This document shows positions 26,225 through 37,936 of a stretch of 64,000 bases of DNA, piece after piece. Position 1 is the first letter of the stretch. Every line of letters begins with the position of its first letter. The notes beneath the pieces are model-generated. The model saw nothing but the letters and a program-made list of their open reading frames with translations, ran no database searches and was not told the DNA's origin. The position numbers were made by a program, and so were the translations under genes. The DNA comes from Candidatus Cloacimonetes bacterium HGW-Cloacimonetes-2 (lineage in GTDB: Bacteria; Cloacimonadota; Cloacimonadia; Cloacimonadales; Cloacimonadaceae): positions 48,211 to 112,210 of the forward strand of contig PHBP01000010.1 of the NCBI GenBank assembly GCA_002842035.1. Direction: 5' to 3'.

Positions 26225-26563
26225 TTAACTCAGTTTAAAGGATTCCTTAAAGACCAATAGCAGCTCATCCCAAGGGATTTGATCAGTCAGTCTGAGGTTG
26301 ATAGTCCCAATTCTGGTTTTGATCTGGGGATTTCTCTCTCTGAATTGTGCTATTCCCGTTGTGTTTCCGGGATAGATGGAGACTCCGCCTTTCCAGTAAC
26401 CGAGATAGATATATCCTTTGGAATTGAAATACTTAATCACCCCATAAGCCATTTTGGTGCTGATATCCGGGAGCAGTTCTTTCAGTTTGGCTACTACTTG
26501 CAGGTACAGGTCTCTGCGCTGATCAGTGGCACTATCTATATAATTCTGTATGTCGTTAATCAT
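26225..26563 (-). CDS. DUF1801 (YdhG-like) family protein
   Basis: 112 residues. It follows the DUF1801 pattern: an N-terminal helix IQNYIDSATDQRRDLYLQVVAKLKELLPDISTKMAYGV, a beta core with YIYLGYWKGGVSIYPG, and a C-terminal helix with IPWDELLLVFKES. Members include proteins proposed as iron chaperones, but the function is unproven. It appears to be a single-gene unit. An 11-bp repeat array lies directly beyond its stop. Confidence 0.75.
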   Translation of the reverse strand: MINDIQNYIDSATDQRRDLYLQVVAKLKELLPDISTKMAYGVIKYFNSKGYIYLGYWKGGVSIYPGNTTGIAQFRERNPQIKTRIGTINLRLTDQIPWDELLLVFKESFKLS

Positions 26564-26862
26564 AATTACCTCTATTGCGACTATAAACTAGTCCTTATCC
26601 TGGCACTAGCAAACGAATATGGAGCATGCTGCTATATGTCGCCGGTAGTAACAGGCAACCTGGGACTATTTAAATCCTGCTTTGCGGGGGAGAGGCATTA
26701 CGTTCGACTAATCATCCTGTAGTACATATTCAGGCTTGCATTCTTCGCAGGATGTTTACAACTTGGGAGCGGAGAAGTAACGGCAATAGAAAAACCCTTG
26801 ACATCTGATTGAATGATAATAAAGGTGATGTAGGTGGGAAAGAGACAGAAAAGGAGTTTTGT

Positions 26863-29649
26863 ATGAAGATGCCAGGCTTGCTTGTGATTGCATTGCTACT
26901 GATTGTAGGCAGTCTGAGTGGCGGAATAGCATTTGATCAGCCGGTCTCGGTGTTTGAAGCCGAACATTATGGGATTTCCCGAGAGATCAAACCGCTTCCC
27001 GGGGGCAATATGCTAGTGATGTTTACCAAGCATATCGAAGGTAGTGTAGTTTCCCATATTCAAGTGTTTTCTGCAGATTTTCTGCCTGTCTGGCAGACGG
27101 CTGTCCAAGTTCCCAATTTCTTGGATGCAATTGTTCATCCTGATGGAAAGATCACCGTGTTCAGGAAGTATTCTGCTATTAATGACGTCTTAGTCGTTAC
27201 ATTCAGTCCAACAGGAGAAATGATCGAGAATCTATCCGGGCTTCGCCTGTCTTGTAGCAATATATACAAGGCCAGATTTGCGGCTGATGGTACGGGTGGT
27301 TTTCACTTTCTGGCAAGCTTTTCCAACTTTGCAAGATACCAATATGTAAATGACCAGTGTGTCGTAGCGGGAAATGGAATCGAATTGGTACAGGGGAGCT
27401 ATCAGATAACTGACTCATTTCACACTACATCGGATGGTGGCGTCTTGATTGCTCTTATTCGTAGTGGTGGCTTTACGGTCTATAAAATCGGAGCGAATCA
27501 CCAGATATCCTGGTCCAGAGCTATCGATCATTCTGGTTCAATTATCAGTTTGAGACTTGCCAAGCGCAGCGATGGTTCTTCGTATGTTGCCTGGGATGAC
27601 TATCGGCATCACTATGTCAATATGCTTAGTAGCACCGGGCAAAAGTTGTGGACAGAGGATTATACTCCTAGTGGCGTACCTTATTCAAAAATAGAAGGCT
27701 TGGGCGTAGATAATGCAGGTAATCTGATCTTGCACTATTTAGGCAGAATAAATCAATACTTAGATACGGGAAGCCACTGTTTGGAGGTGATAAGTAGTAC
27801 AGCGGTTGTGGTGTATTCATATATCCCGGATTCTAATACCGAACCCGTTCCTCCAATGAAGATGCAGATCTTTCCAGTTAGTACAGGAGGTTGGTATGTA
27901 CTCGCCACCAAGGATCAGGAAGCTGTAAGCCCGGCTCATTATATACAATGCTACGGCAGTTCCTATCAGCCCTGGCAAGATCCTGTTGTGTTCGGTAATT
28001 CAAATAGCATAAGTGTTTACGTAGTTCTCTATGGCGATGAACTCATTGTGAGCTACAATATTGAAAGTGCGGAAGAGACCAGTATATTGGTGCAAAGATT
28101 GGATACAAGCGGTAATCTTCTGTATCCTGGGAATGGACTTCCTGTGCTCTCCGGCTCAAATGGAAAGGCATCAAGTGTCAAAGCTCTGTCTCTAAGCAAT
28201 GGCTCTGTATTTGTAGCTTGGATTGAAAGCCATCCAGCAGGTATAAGGAGTAGCAAGTATCAGATTGTTAGTACATCTGGAATCCCGTGTTTACAAACAC
28301 CTCAGACAATATGGCCACAAGACGCTGAAAATGTAACTCTCTTTGAAACTAACACAACGAATGTTCTGGTTGTATGGGATGCACTTCCAGGATCAGGGTG
28401 GCGCTCCTATGCGCAATTGATCAGCCCAAGTGGAGATATTCTCTGGGAACCGGGCGGCAGATTGTTGCTACAAGATAATTCGGATCATTATTACAGCTAT
28501 TGGAACAACTCTCTGTATGTAGCAACAGAGAGCTCAGACGGTCTCCGCGTACACCGCTTTGATTCCGGATATCAGATCTGGGGTCCGGAAGGTGTTCTGG
28601 TAGCAGCCCTCAATCCGAACTATAATCAATGGAGGTTTCAAGTAACTGTTTTTACTGGAAACCAGGTTTGCTGGTATCAGGGTGATGGTGATACTATAGA
28701 TATGGCTTTTACTAATTTCTTCTTCGAAGATGGTTCTGTTCTATATCCTCCTGATAACGCTGTTCAAGCCTATACAAGCCTGCCTGATCCCTATGTGGGA
28801 GCGTACATATCCGGTGTTTTTAATTTTGGTAACGAAATGTACTATAAAATGCTCTATGAATATTGGGAGTGGGCTGTTTATGGTCATAGCGACCCGGGCC
28901 AATGGGTTCTCAAGTTCTCTACGTTTGTTCAAAAGGTCAATCTTGATGGCAGTCCGTTGGGTCCGGCTATAGCTGTTAATAATTTGTACGCGATAGACAA
29001 CGGTAAGTGCTATCTGGAGGGAACAAGCGAATACAGAATCCGTATAAAACCTTTGAATGGAGGGGATGAACAGGATGTTCTGATGCCATGGCCGGTAGAT
29101 AAAATCATCGGTCTGCAAGATCAGAATGTACTCGTCAATGGCATTACTGCAAGCAATAACTGGCACTATGCCATGATAAATGGGGAAGGATCTCTTGAGT
29201 ATTGGGATGATTCGGTTATTACAACAATGAATATTATAAGGACTTGTGTATCCGGGCAGAGAGTATGGTATGTGGTAAGCTCAAAGGCTTCGTATGAATT
29301 CACGACGGGGCTATATGTGCAGAAAGTGAATCTAAGCAGTACAGGAAGCGATGATCCTGTGATAGCTCCGGCAGTCCCTATAAGTCTGACGAACTATCCC
29401 AATCCATTTAGAGATCAAACACAGGTTTGCGTGAAGCTGGAAGATGCTGCTCCTCTTACCCTTAAGATATATAATATCCGTGGACAATTGGTGCGGACGA
29501 TCAGGCAGGAAGAGGCTATTAGAGGAGATAACTACTTTATCTGGGATGGAAAAGACTCTTCCAATCGCAACTGCGCTACGGGAGTCTATTACCTCAGAGC
29601 AGAGACTGCCAGTTCTAACGCTATTCTCAGGACTTTGAGGATCAAGTAA
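26863..29649 (+). CDS. Large exported protein with C-terminal sorting domain
   Basis: 928 residues from the ATG at 26863, which has AAGGAG 6 bp upstream; an upstream in-frame ATG at 26809 would add a hydrophilic stretch before the signal peptide and is unlikely. Signal peptide KMPGLLVIALLLIVGSLSG. The body (about 30-840) is made of repeated beta-rich segments with aromatic/Asp turns (LDTSGNLLYPGNG, SSTGQKLWTED) reminiscent of beta-propeller blades. No catalytic motif is recognised. The tail from about residue 845 (NYPNPFRDQ ... YNIRGQ ... GVYYLRAE) is a Por/T9SS-type sorting signal. A TTGACA at 26798-26803 may be its -35 box, but the -10 is unclear. Confidence 0.75.
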   Translation: MKMPGLLVIALLLIVGSLSGGIAFDQPVSVFEAEHYGISREIKPLPGGNMLVMFTKHIEGSVVSHIQVFSADFLPVWQTAVQVPNFLDAIVHPDGKITVFRKYSAINDVLVVTFSPTGEMIENLSGLRLSCSNIYKARFAADGTGGFHFLASFSNFARYQYVNDQCVVAGNGIELVQGSYQITDSFHTTSDGGVLIALIRSGGFTVYKIGANHQISWSRAIDHSGSIISLRLAKRSDGSSYVAWDDYRHHYVNMLSSTGQKLWTEDYTPSGVPYSKIEGLGVDNAGNLILHYLGRINQYLDTGSHCLEVISSTAVVVYSYIPDSNTEPVPPMKMQIFPVSTGGWYVLATKDQEAVSPAHYIQCYGSSYQPWQDPVVFGNSNSISVYVVLYGDELIVSYNIESAEETSILVQRLDTSGNLLYPGNGLPVLSGSNGKASSVKALSLSNGSVFVAWIESHPAGIRSSKYQIVSTSGIPCLQTPQTIWPQDAENVTLFETNTTNVLVVWDALPGSGWRSYAQLISPSGDILWEPGGRLLLQDNSDHYYSYWNNSLYVATESSDGLRVHRFDSGYQIWGPEGVLVAALNPNYNQWRFQVTVFTGNQVCWYQGDGDTIDMAFTNFFFEDGSVLYPPDNAVQAYTSLPDPYVGAYISGVFNFGNEMYYKMLYEYWEWAVYGHSDPGQWVLKFSTFVQKVNLDGSPLGPAIAVNNLYAIDNGKCYLEGTSEYRIRIKPLNGGDEQDVLMPWPVDKIIGLQDQNVLVNGITASNNWHYAMINGEGSLEYWDDSVITTMNIIRTCVSGQRVWYVVSSKASYEFTTGLYVQKVNLSSTGSDDPVIAPAVPISLTNYPNPFRDQTQVCVKLEDAAPLTLKIYNIRGQLVRTIRQEEAIRGDNYFIWDGKDSSNRNCATGVYYLRAETASSNAILRTLRIK

Positions 29650-29702
29650 AGCTTCTGTAGTGCTGGCAGTGGGGTGGGCTCTACCATCACCATAAGTTTG
29701 CA

Positions 29703-29736
29703 TAGAAAAAGGCTGAACCCGATGGATTCAGCCTTT
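29703..29736 (-). terminator. Terminator of the eno transcript (possibly bidirectional)
   Basis: AAAGGCTGAA (29708-29717) pairs with TTCAGCCTTT (29727-29736). On the minus strand the stem is followed by TTTTTCTATG, as expected of an intrinsic terminator beyond the eno stop. On the plus strand it sits about 60 bp after the preceding gene with a weaker T-tract. Confidence 0.75.
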
Positions 29737-29753
29737 GTTGTAACTGTGTTTAT

Positions 29754-31541
<1,788 letters not shown>

Positions 31542-31546
<5 letters not shown>

Positions 31547-32486
31547 TCTTAAATATCTGCTCCAGACTCTTAACAGATCCTAGTAAGGCTGAGGACTCGT
31601 ATGGCAGCATTACGACCTTATCGTTTTGCTGGACGAGGCTTTGGAAGGCATCAATGTACTTGAGAGCGAGCTGATATTGTGCTGCATCGGTGCCGGTAGA
31701 GACGACCGCTTCCTGGATCATTTGGATGGACTTGCGTTCGGCATCCGCGACCAGGAGTTTGGATTGAGCTTCACCATCTGCTCTGGCGATCTTTGCCTGA
31801 CGCTCACCTTCAGCCACGCGCACTTGGTATTCACGTTCTCCATCGCCTTGCAGGATTTTGGCACGCTTGTCGCGCTCGGCTCTCATCTCTTTTTCCATTG
31901 CTGTCTTGATCTCTTCAGGAGGCAGAATGTCTTGCAGTTCCACACGGTTTACCTTGACGCCCCACTTGTCCGTGGCTTCGTCCAGAATATCACGCAGCTT
32001 GGCATTGATGGTATCGCGGGAGATCAGGGTCTTATCAAGTTGCAACTCACCGATCACATTACGCAAAGAAGTTTGAGTAAGCTTTTCAATGGCTTCCGGC
32101 AGGTTTCCGATCTCATAAACAGCCTTGTAAGGATCAGTAACCTGGAAATAGAGCAAGGCATTGATATTGATTGTGACATTGTCGCTGGTGATCACATTCT
32201 GCCGGGGGAAATCATAGACCGTCTCACGCAGATCGATCCTGTTTTCAGTTCTCTGCTGCACCACGACTTGACCACGGTAGTCGCTACGTGTATAGCGCCA
32301 GTGAATCGGCCGGGGACGATCAAAGATCGGCACGATCAGGTGCAGACCGGAATCCAGTGTCTTATAGTACTTTCCCAGGCGTTCGATAATCACTACTTCC
32401 GCTTGGCGAACTACGATCAGACCTTTCGAGATAAGCGAGATCACGAATATGGCCAAAACGATCAGAACAAAAATGATAGGGTCCAT
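31542..32486 (-). CDS. SPFH/Band 7 (stomatin/HflK-like) membrane protein
   Basis: 314 residues from the ATG at 32486, which follows GGAGG; the frame extends 11 codons further without a ribosome binding site. An N-terminal membrane helix (about 3-22) is followed by the SPFH domain (IVPIFDRPRPIHWR, VITSDNVTININALLYFQVTDP), a charged coiled coil (EKEMRAERDKRAK, EGERQAKIARADGEAQ) and a C-terminal tail. It fits the paraslipin/QmcA group. No NfeD partner is adjacent. Its TGA stop is formed by the inverted repeat of the S23 element. Confidence 0.9.
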
Positions 32487-32630
32487 TGATACCTCCACTT
32501 TATAGTCAATCAGAGTCAATTTTACAATCGATATTCTCCTGACAAGTAATTTAATCAGCTTTTGGATTATTCCCAGTTGAAAAGGCTCCTTAGCTTCAGG
32601 AAATAAACCTGCAGATCGCTGAAGGGTAAT

Positions 32631-32664
32631 AGAAAAACCGGGACTCCAAAGGGGGAATCCCGGT
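32631..32664 (-). terminator. Rho-independent terminator of fhs
   Basis: ACCGGGACTCC (32637-32647) pairs with GGAATCCCGGT (32654-32664) with one wobble. On the minus strand the stem is followed by TTTTTCT. It lies 20 bp past the fhs stop. Confidence 0.85.
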
Positions 32665-32684
32665 ATATCAAATCCAGCGAGTAT

Positions 32685-34352
32685 CTAAAACAATCCGCTG
32701 ATATTGCCATCACTTTCGACGTCGATCACTTCCGCGCTGGGATGCTTGGGCAAGCCCGGCATCCGCATAATCTCACCCGTGATGGGGATCAGGAAGCCGG
32801 CACCTGAGGCTACCAAGACCTCTCTCACCGTGACCAGGAAGTCTTTGGGACGTCCCAACAGATCAGGATTGTCGGAGAGTGATTTCTGCGTCTTGGCAAT
32901 ACAGATAGGTAGCTTGTCAAAACCGTATTTATTGATCTTTTTGATGTCTGCCTTGGCATCGGCAGTATAATCAACCTTTTGTGCGCCATAGATTTCTGAG
33001 GCTACTTTAAATATCTTGTCTTCCACAGAGCTATTCCAATCGTATAGCCCGCGATAGTGGCATACTTCCTTGTCAACCATATCGATCACGTGCTGAGCCA
33101 GCTCCAAACCTCCGGCACCGCCCTTGGCGTGATACTCCACAATGGAGACGTCAAAGCCTTGTTCTTTTACAAACTTAGCCACTACATCCAGCTCTTCCTG
33201 GGTATCGGTCGGGAAGCGGTTGATCGCCACGATCGACTTCATACCAAATTTATCGATGTTTTCCAGATGCTTAGCCAGATTTGGCAGGCCGTCTTCCACA
33301 GCCTTGGGATTTGGCAGCGAGATCTCTTTGAGCTTGGCTCCGCCGTGTAGTTTGAGCGCTCTGACGGTTGCGACCAGCACCACGGCGTCTGTGCAGAACT
33401 GACCGTATTTGCAGACCAGATCAAAGAACTTCTCAGCTCCCAGATCAAAGCCAAAGCCGGCTTCTGTAACCACGTAATCTCCCAAAGCAAGCGCTGTCCG
33501 GGTAGCTATAATACTATTAGCACCCTGAGCGATATTGGCAAATGGTCCGCCATGCACCAAAGCCGGGGTATTCTCCGTGGTCTGCACCAGATTGGGTTTG
33601 AGCGCATCTTTGAGCAGCGCCGTGATCGCTCCTTCAAAACCCAGTTGCGAGACCTTCACCGGCGCACCGTCGTAAGTAAGCCCGACCGTGATATTGCCGA
33701 TTCGCTCTTTCAGTTCGTCCATATTGTTGGAAAGACACAAGATAGCCATAATCTCCGAAGCCGGAGTGATATCAAATCCATCTTCCCGCGGAAAGCCCTG
33801 CTTGCTGCCGCCCAGCCCGATCACGATCTTGCGGAGCATCCTGTCGTTTACATCCAGGACGCGCTTCCAGGTCACCCGGCGGGGATCAAGCTTCAGCTCG
33901 TTGTCATAATAAATATAGTTGTCCAGTAGTGCTGCCAGAGTGTTGTTTGCAGCGGTCACTGCGTGAAAATCACCCGTAAAATGCAGATTGATATCTTCCA
34001 TTGGGAGCACCTGCGACCAGCCTCCGCCTGCTGCTCCGCCTTTAACGCCAAAGACAGGCCCCAGCGAGGGTTCACGTATGGTGGCAATGGCTTTCTTGCC
34101 CAGTTGGTTCAGAGCTTGAGCCAGCCCAATCACTGTAGTCGTCTTGCCTTCGCCTGCGGGAGTGGGAGTGATAGCAGAGACCAATATCAGCTTGCCGTTG
34201 GGATTGCGAGGCAGATTCAAAAGGGTCTTGTAGCGTATCTTTGCCTTGTAATCTCCATATTGATCGATGTCATCCGGGCTCAGCCCGATCTTTGCCGCTA
34301 TATCTTTGATGTGCTCCAGTTTTATCGAGCGTGCTATCTCGAGATCATTCAT
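32685..34352 (-). CDS. fhs: Formate--tetrahydrofolate ligase
   Basis: 555 residues, the full family length. The P-loop-like TPTPAGEGKTTT near residue 62, EPSLGPVFGVKGGAAGGG near 94 and VVATVRALKLHGG near 326 are present. It joins formate to tetrahydrofolate at the expense of ATP, or makes ATP in the reverse direction. With glyA 8 kb away it indicates folate-based C1 and serine/glycine metabolism. It has its own promoter in the divergent region and a strong terminator, so it is probably monocistronic. Confidence 0.97.
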   Translation of the reverse strand: MNDLEIARSIKLEHIKDIAAKIGLSPDDIDQYGDYKAKIRYKTLLNLPRNPNGKLILVSAITPTPAGEGKTTTVIGLAQALNQLGKKAIATIREPSLGPVFGVKGGAAGGGWSQVLPMEDINLHFTGDFHAVTAANNTLAALLDNYIYYDNELKLDPRRVTWKRVLDVNDRMLRKIVIGLGGSKQGFPREDGFDITPASEIMAILCLSNNMDELKERIGNITVGLTYDGAPVKVSQLGFEGAITALLKDALKPNLVQTTENTPALVHGGPFANIAQGANSIIATRTALALGDYVVTEAGFGFDLGAEKFFDLVCKYGQFCTDAVVLVATVRALKLHGGAKLKEISLPNPKAVEDGLPNLAKHLENIDKFGMKSIVAINRFPTDTQEELDVVAKFVKEQGFDVSIVEYHAKGGAGGLELAQHVIDMVDKEVCHYRGLYDWNSSVEDKIFKVASEIYGAQKVDYTADAKADIKKINKYGFDKLPICIAKTQKSLSDNPDLLGRPKDFLVTVREVLVASGAGFLIPITGEIMRMPGLPKHPSAEVIDVESDGNISGLF

Positions 34353-34391
34353 CTGTATCCTCCTGAATAGTACTAAATACTTGTTTTACAG

Positions 34392-34421
34392 ATAATATCA
34401 GCTTTTTGTCTGATTAGGCAA
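34392..34421 (-). promoter_or_regulatory. Candidate fhs promoter
   Basis: Minus-strand TTGCCT (34416-34421) and TATTAT (34392-34397) with an 18-bp spacer, 40 bp upstream of the fhs ATG and its GGAGG. The -35 match is only fair. Confidence 0.4.
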
Positions 34422-34802
34422 GCTGAAAAAAGACAGCCGGATCCAAGAGCGCAAACCTCCATAAACAATGAGTATAGCCTATGAATACCGGGATATCCCT
34501 ATTCCCACCGCTGCTGATGTGATTTGTCATCGTTTAAGGCTCCTATTCGATTGATATCTCTTAAACACTTGCCAGACAGCTATATGATGGATGCTCATAC
34601 AGGATTCAAGCAGGATACAAGCAGGATTGAAGCAGGAATTGAATAAGAGCGCACCGGGGGATAAATAACTTTACTAAAAAACAGGGCTCTGAATAATGTC
34701 AACTGAGCGCGATTTGGTTTTTGCGACAGCTTGCAGATCAATCAGATAGCGCGTCGCAAGCAAAAGCTATGAAATTACAAAAAAAAGATAGAAGGTGAAT
34801 CA
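34422..34802. other. Divergent intergenic region between fhs and the decarboxylase operon
   Basis: About 450 bp in all separate the two divergent genes. Besides the fhs promoter it contains the 11-bp repeat block at 34600-34643 and an A-rich run just before the mmdA ribosome binding site (AAGGTG). No coding frame is convincing. Confidence 0.5.
34600..34643. repeat. Four tandem 11-bp units
   Basis: CAGGATTCAAG, CAGGATACAAG, CAGGATTGAAG and CAGGAATTGAA follow each other without gaps. The period matches the arrays at 26107-26194, 46249-46309 and 63873-63949, but the unit differs and there is no clear palindrome. Confidence 0.7.
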
Positions 34803-36353
34803 ATGGAAATTCCAAAGCCTGTACTCAAACTCAGACAAGCCCGCGAAAAGGCTATGCTGGGCGGTGGCAGCAAGAGGATCGAAGAACAGCATGCCAAAGG
34901 CAAGCTGACTGCGCGAGAACGCATTGAATTGCTGGTCGATAAGGACAGCTTCGAGGAGTTTGACCTCTTCGTGCAGCATCAATGCACCAATTTTGGAATG
35001 GAGCAATACAAGCACTCCGGCGATGGCGTTGTGACCGGCTCCGCGACCATCAACGAGCGTTTGGTATATATCTTTGCACAGGATTTCACGGTTTTTGGCG
35101 GCTCGCTCTCCAAGACTTATGCCGAAAAGATCTGCAAGATTATGGATATGGCGATCAAAAATGGCTGTCCGCTGATCGGGCTGAACGATTCGGGCGGTGC
35201 TCGTATTCAGGAAGGCGTCGATGCCCTGGCCGGTTATGCCGAGATCTTTTGGCGCAATGTGATGTCTTCCGGAGTGATCCCTCAGATTTCTGCCATTCTG
35301 GGACCCTGTGCCGGCGGAGCGGTCTATTCTCCTGCCATTACGGACTTTGTGATAATGGATAAGACCAATAGCTATATGTTTGTGACCGGTCCCAAAGTGG
35401 TGAAGACAGTACTCAATGAAAACGTTACGACCGAGGATTTGGGCGGTGCAGTGATGCACTCCACCAAGAGCGGAGTGGCGCAGTTTGTTTCCGAGAGCGA
35501 AGAGGAAGCCATCCTGATCATCAAGAAGCTGCTTAGTTTCTTGCCTTCCAATAATATGGAAGACCCTCCCTATTTCCCCACCCACGATCCGATCAATCGG
35601 CTTTGCGAGGAATTGGATCACCTGGTGCCGGAGAATCCCAACAAGCCTTACGATATGCTGGATCTGATCCATTGCGTCGTGGATGATGGTGAATTTCTGC
35701 AGGTGAGCCGCAACTTTGCCCAAAATATTCTGGTGGGTTTTGCCAGGATGAATGGCCACCCGGTCGGTATCGTTGCCAATCAGCCCAAAGTCCTGGCTGG
35801 TGTGCTGGATATCGATGCCTCGATCAAGGGTGCCAGATTTGTGCGTTTCTGCGATGCTTTCAATATCCCGCTGATCGTATTGGAAGACGTTCCCGGCTTC
35901 CTTCCCGGCACTTCGCAGGAGCACAATGGCATCATCCGCAATGGAGCCAAGCTGCTCTATGCCTTTGCGGAAGCAACGGTTCCAAAGATTACCGTGATCG
36001 TGCGCAAAGCCTATGGTGGAGCTTACTGCGTGATGAACAGCCGTCATATGCGGGCTGATTTGGTCTACGCCTGGCCCACAGCCGAGATCGCTGTGATGGG
36101 TCCCAAGGGTGCGGTGGAAGTGATCTTCCGCAAGGAAGCAATGGCATCCGAAGATCCCAAGAAGACACTATTGGAACGCGAAGAAGAATACCGCGAGATG
36201 TTTGCCAATCCCTATAATGCGGCAGAACGCGGCTATATAGATGATATCATTGAGCCCTCCCGCACTCGCTTCAGATTGATCCGGGCGCTGGAAATGCTTG
36301 CCAACAAGCAGGATAATATCCCGCCCCGCAAGCATGGCAATATCCCCTTGTAG
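34803..36353 (+). CDS. mmdA: Methylmalonyl-CoA decarboxylase / acyl-CoA carboxylase carboxyltransferase subunit
   Basis: 516 residues. Carboxyltransferase fold with [22 protein letters not shown] at the start, [17 protein letters not shown] near residue 125, [12 protein letters not shown] near 164 and [11 protein letters not shown] near 363. The sequence is of the propionyl-CoA carboxylase beta / methylmalonyl-CoA decarboxylase alpha type. The next three genes (OadG-like, biotin carrier, membrane beta subunit) show it belongs to the sodium-pumping decarboxylase, which turns methylmalonyl-CoA into propionyl-CoA and exports Na+. No biotin carboxylase gene is nearby, which supports decarboxylation over carboxylation. 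Confidence 0.93.
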   Translation: MEIPKPVLKLRQAREKAMLGGGSKRIEEQHAKGKLTARERIELLVDKDSFEEFDLFVQHQCTNFGMEQYKHSGDGVVTGSATINERLVYIFAQDFTVFGGSLSKTYAEKICKIMDMAIKNGCPLIGLNDSGGARIQEGVDALAGYAEIFWRNVMSSGVIPQISAILGPCAGGAVYSPAITDFVIMDKTNSYMFVTGPKVVKTVLNENVTTEDLGGAVMHSTKSGVAQFVSESEEEAILIIKKLLSFLPSNNMEDPPYFPTHDPINRLCEELDHLVPENPNKPYDMLDLIHCVVDDGEFLQVSRNFAQNILVGFARMNGHPVGIVANQPKVLAGVLDIDASIKGARFVRFCDAFNIPLIVLEDVPGFLPGTSQEHNGIIRNGAKLLYAFAEATVPKITVIVRKAYGGAYCVMNSRHMRADLVYAWPTAEIAVMGPKGAVEVIFRKEAMASEDPKKTLLEREEEYREMFANPYNAAERGYIDDIIEPSRTRFRLIRALEMLANKQDNIPPRKHGNIPL

Positions 36354-36361
36354 GTATCGTG

Positions 36362-37216
36362 ATGCGAAAACTACTAATTCTTATAGCACTGAGTCTGATG
36401 CTGGGCGGTCTGTTTGCCCAGGCTCCGGCTCCGGCTGCAGTAGCCAGCCCGGCGATTTCTGATTCTCTGGCAGAGCAAAAGAAGCTGGAGATTTTGGATG
36501 AGTACGGCATCCGCGAGACTTCTACTCTCCTGGAAACAGCTAAGATACTGGAGCTCGAGAATATGCAGCGGTTTAAGCACTTGCTCAATCTGGAAGAGAG
36601 TAACGACAAGCTTGACAGCAGGACTCTCAGGCAGCTTGGCATCACTCCTTACGAAGCCTTTTTGGCAAGTCAGAAGATAAACTATGGCTTCTCTGAGCTG
36701 AATAATCTCACAGAGGTTGCCAGTGTGCTAAACATCCCGATCAAGAAGCTCAAGAGTATGCTGGGAGAGCCAATCGATCCGCTCACCAAGGAGCACGATC
36801 TACGCAGCTTGCAATCCCTCAATCTCAGTCCGGAAAGGCTGATGGAAGTCAAGGATGAATTTGAGGCTGACCGTGTGCCATATGGCTTTAGTCTCACTTT
36901 GGTGGGTATGCTGGTGGTTTTTTCTGCCCTACTAATTACCAGTATTGTGATTGGTCAATTGAGACATCTACAGGCAGAAAAAAAGAAAGAACCTCCCGTG
37001 ATCAAGGTCTCAGCGACCGGAAAGGTGATCAAGGCACCCTCAGGAGTGAGCAGCGACATCATTGTGGCAGCCGTCTCGGCGCTCTACATCTATGAATACA
37101 CTATCAAAGAACGGCGTCGGATCCAACTTACCTTCAACCGCAGCAAGACCAATCAATGGCGCAGCAGTGCCATCCTAAGCATGCCAAACCGTGAATTTAC
37201 CAGGAAAAGGAGCTGA
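36362..37216 (+). CDS. OadG/gamma-type decarboxylase subunit with long periplasmic extension
   Basis: About 284 residues, far longer than OadG/MmdD subunits (usually 80-120). The N-terminus is a signal-peptide-like helix (LLILIALSLMLGGLFAQ). A helical region (about 35-170) contains two similar segments, LRQLGITPYEAF and LQSLNLSPERLME. The single OadG-type membrane helix (FSLTLVGMLVVFSALLITSIVIG, about 178-200) and a cytoplasmic tail with the SSDIIVAAVSAL helix follow. GTG at 36359 or ATG at 36362 could start it. It lies between the carboxyltransferase and biotin-carrier genes. The gamma subunit normally anchors the complex; the added domain is of unknown use. Confidence 0.75.
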   Translation: MRKLLILIALSLMLGGLFAQAPAPAAVASPAISDSLAEQKKLEILDEYGIRETSTLLETAKILELENMQRFKHLLNLEESNDKLDSRTLRQLGITPYEAFLASQKINYGFSELNNLTEVASVLNIPIKKLKSMLGEPIDPLTKEHDLRSLQSLNLSPERLMEVKDEFEADRVPYGFSLTLVGMLVVFSALLITSIVIGQLRHLQAEKKKEPPVIKVSATGKVIKAPSGVSSDIIVAAVSALYIYEYTIKERRRIQLTFNRSKTNQWRSSAILSMPNREFTRKRS

Positions 37217-37220
37217 GATT

Positions 37221-37931
37221 ATGAAGACATACAAGCTTAAGATAAATGGAGATAAATACGAAGCAAGAGTGCTGGAATATACAGGCACACACGCTAAGAT
37301 AAACGTCAACGGACGCGACTATCTGATCGAGATCGAAGACGATGCCCAGCCGGCTCTGCCCAAGCTGGAGCAAAACAAGGCTGTACCCATCGCACCAGCG
37401 ATGAGTGCCAATGAGGTATTCACCGGTGAAGTACGTGCTCCGCTGCCGGGTGTGATCGTTTCTATACCTGTCAAAGAAGGCGACAAGGTCAAGAAAGGCC
37501 AGGCAATCATCATCATCGAAGCTATGAAGATGCAATCCGAGATTGCTGCTCCGGTTGATGGCACGATCGGTAAAATAGTCGTGAAAGAGAAATCTCCGGT
37601 GCAAGAAGGCGACCTTCTGATGCATCTGGCAGGCGACGAAGTGAAAGAAAAGCCAGCTAATGGCAAGCAGAACCGCAATCAGAACCCGGCTCCCGCTCCT
37701 GCTGCAACCCCCAAAGATGGCATTATTCTGGCTCCTATTCCCGGGGTGATCCTCGATCTGCTGGTAAGTCCCGGCGATATGGTGCAGGCAGAGCAGACCG
37801 TGCTTATCCTTGAGGCTATGAAGATGGAATCCGAGATTCACAGTCTGTATAGCGGCAGAGTAAAGAAAGTGATGGTTTCCAAGGGACAATCAGTTCAGGA
37901 AGGCGACCCCTTGATTGAGCTGGAGGTTTAG
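37221..37931 (+). CDS. mmdC: Biotin carrier subunit with two tandem biotinyl domains
   Basis: 236 residues from the ATG at 37221 (AAGGAG 8 bp upstream). After an N-terminal MKTYKLKINGDKYEARV segment come two complete biotinyl/lipoyl domains, each with the EAMKM biotinylation motif: lysine 103 (EAMKMQSE) and lysine 201 (EAMKMESE). A Pro/Ala-rich linker (about 146-166) joins them. Most MmdC/OadA carriers have one such domain. It carries CO2 from the carboxyltransferase to the membrane beta subunit. Two carriers per chain could raise turnover or serve a second enzyme. Spacing to the beta-subunit gene is 5 bp. Confidence 0.9.
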   Translation: MKTYKLKINGDKYEARVLEYTGTHAKINVNGRDYLIEIEDDAQPALPKLEQNKAVPIAPAMSANEVFTGEVRAPLPGVIVSIPVKEGDKVKKGQAIIIIEAMKMQSEIAAPVDGTIGKIVVKEKSPVQEGDLLMHLAGDEVKEKPANGKQNRNQNPAPAPAATPKDGIILAPIPGVILDLLVSPGDMVQAEQTVLILEAMKMESEIHSLYSGRVKKVMVSKGQSVQEGDPLIELEV

Positions 37932-37936
37932 TCTAA

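Noticed and set aside
34800-36047. A 415-codon open frame on the minus strand opposite mmdA
   Set aside because: It is fully antisense to a clear carboxyltransferase gene, has no ribosome binding site or recognisable domain, and its composition is that of a reversed codon pattern.
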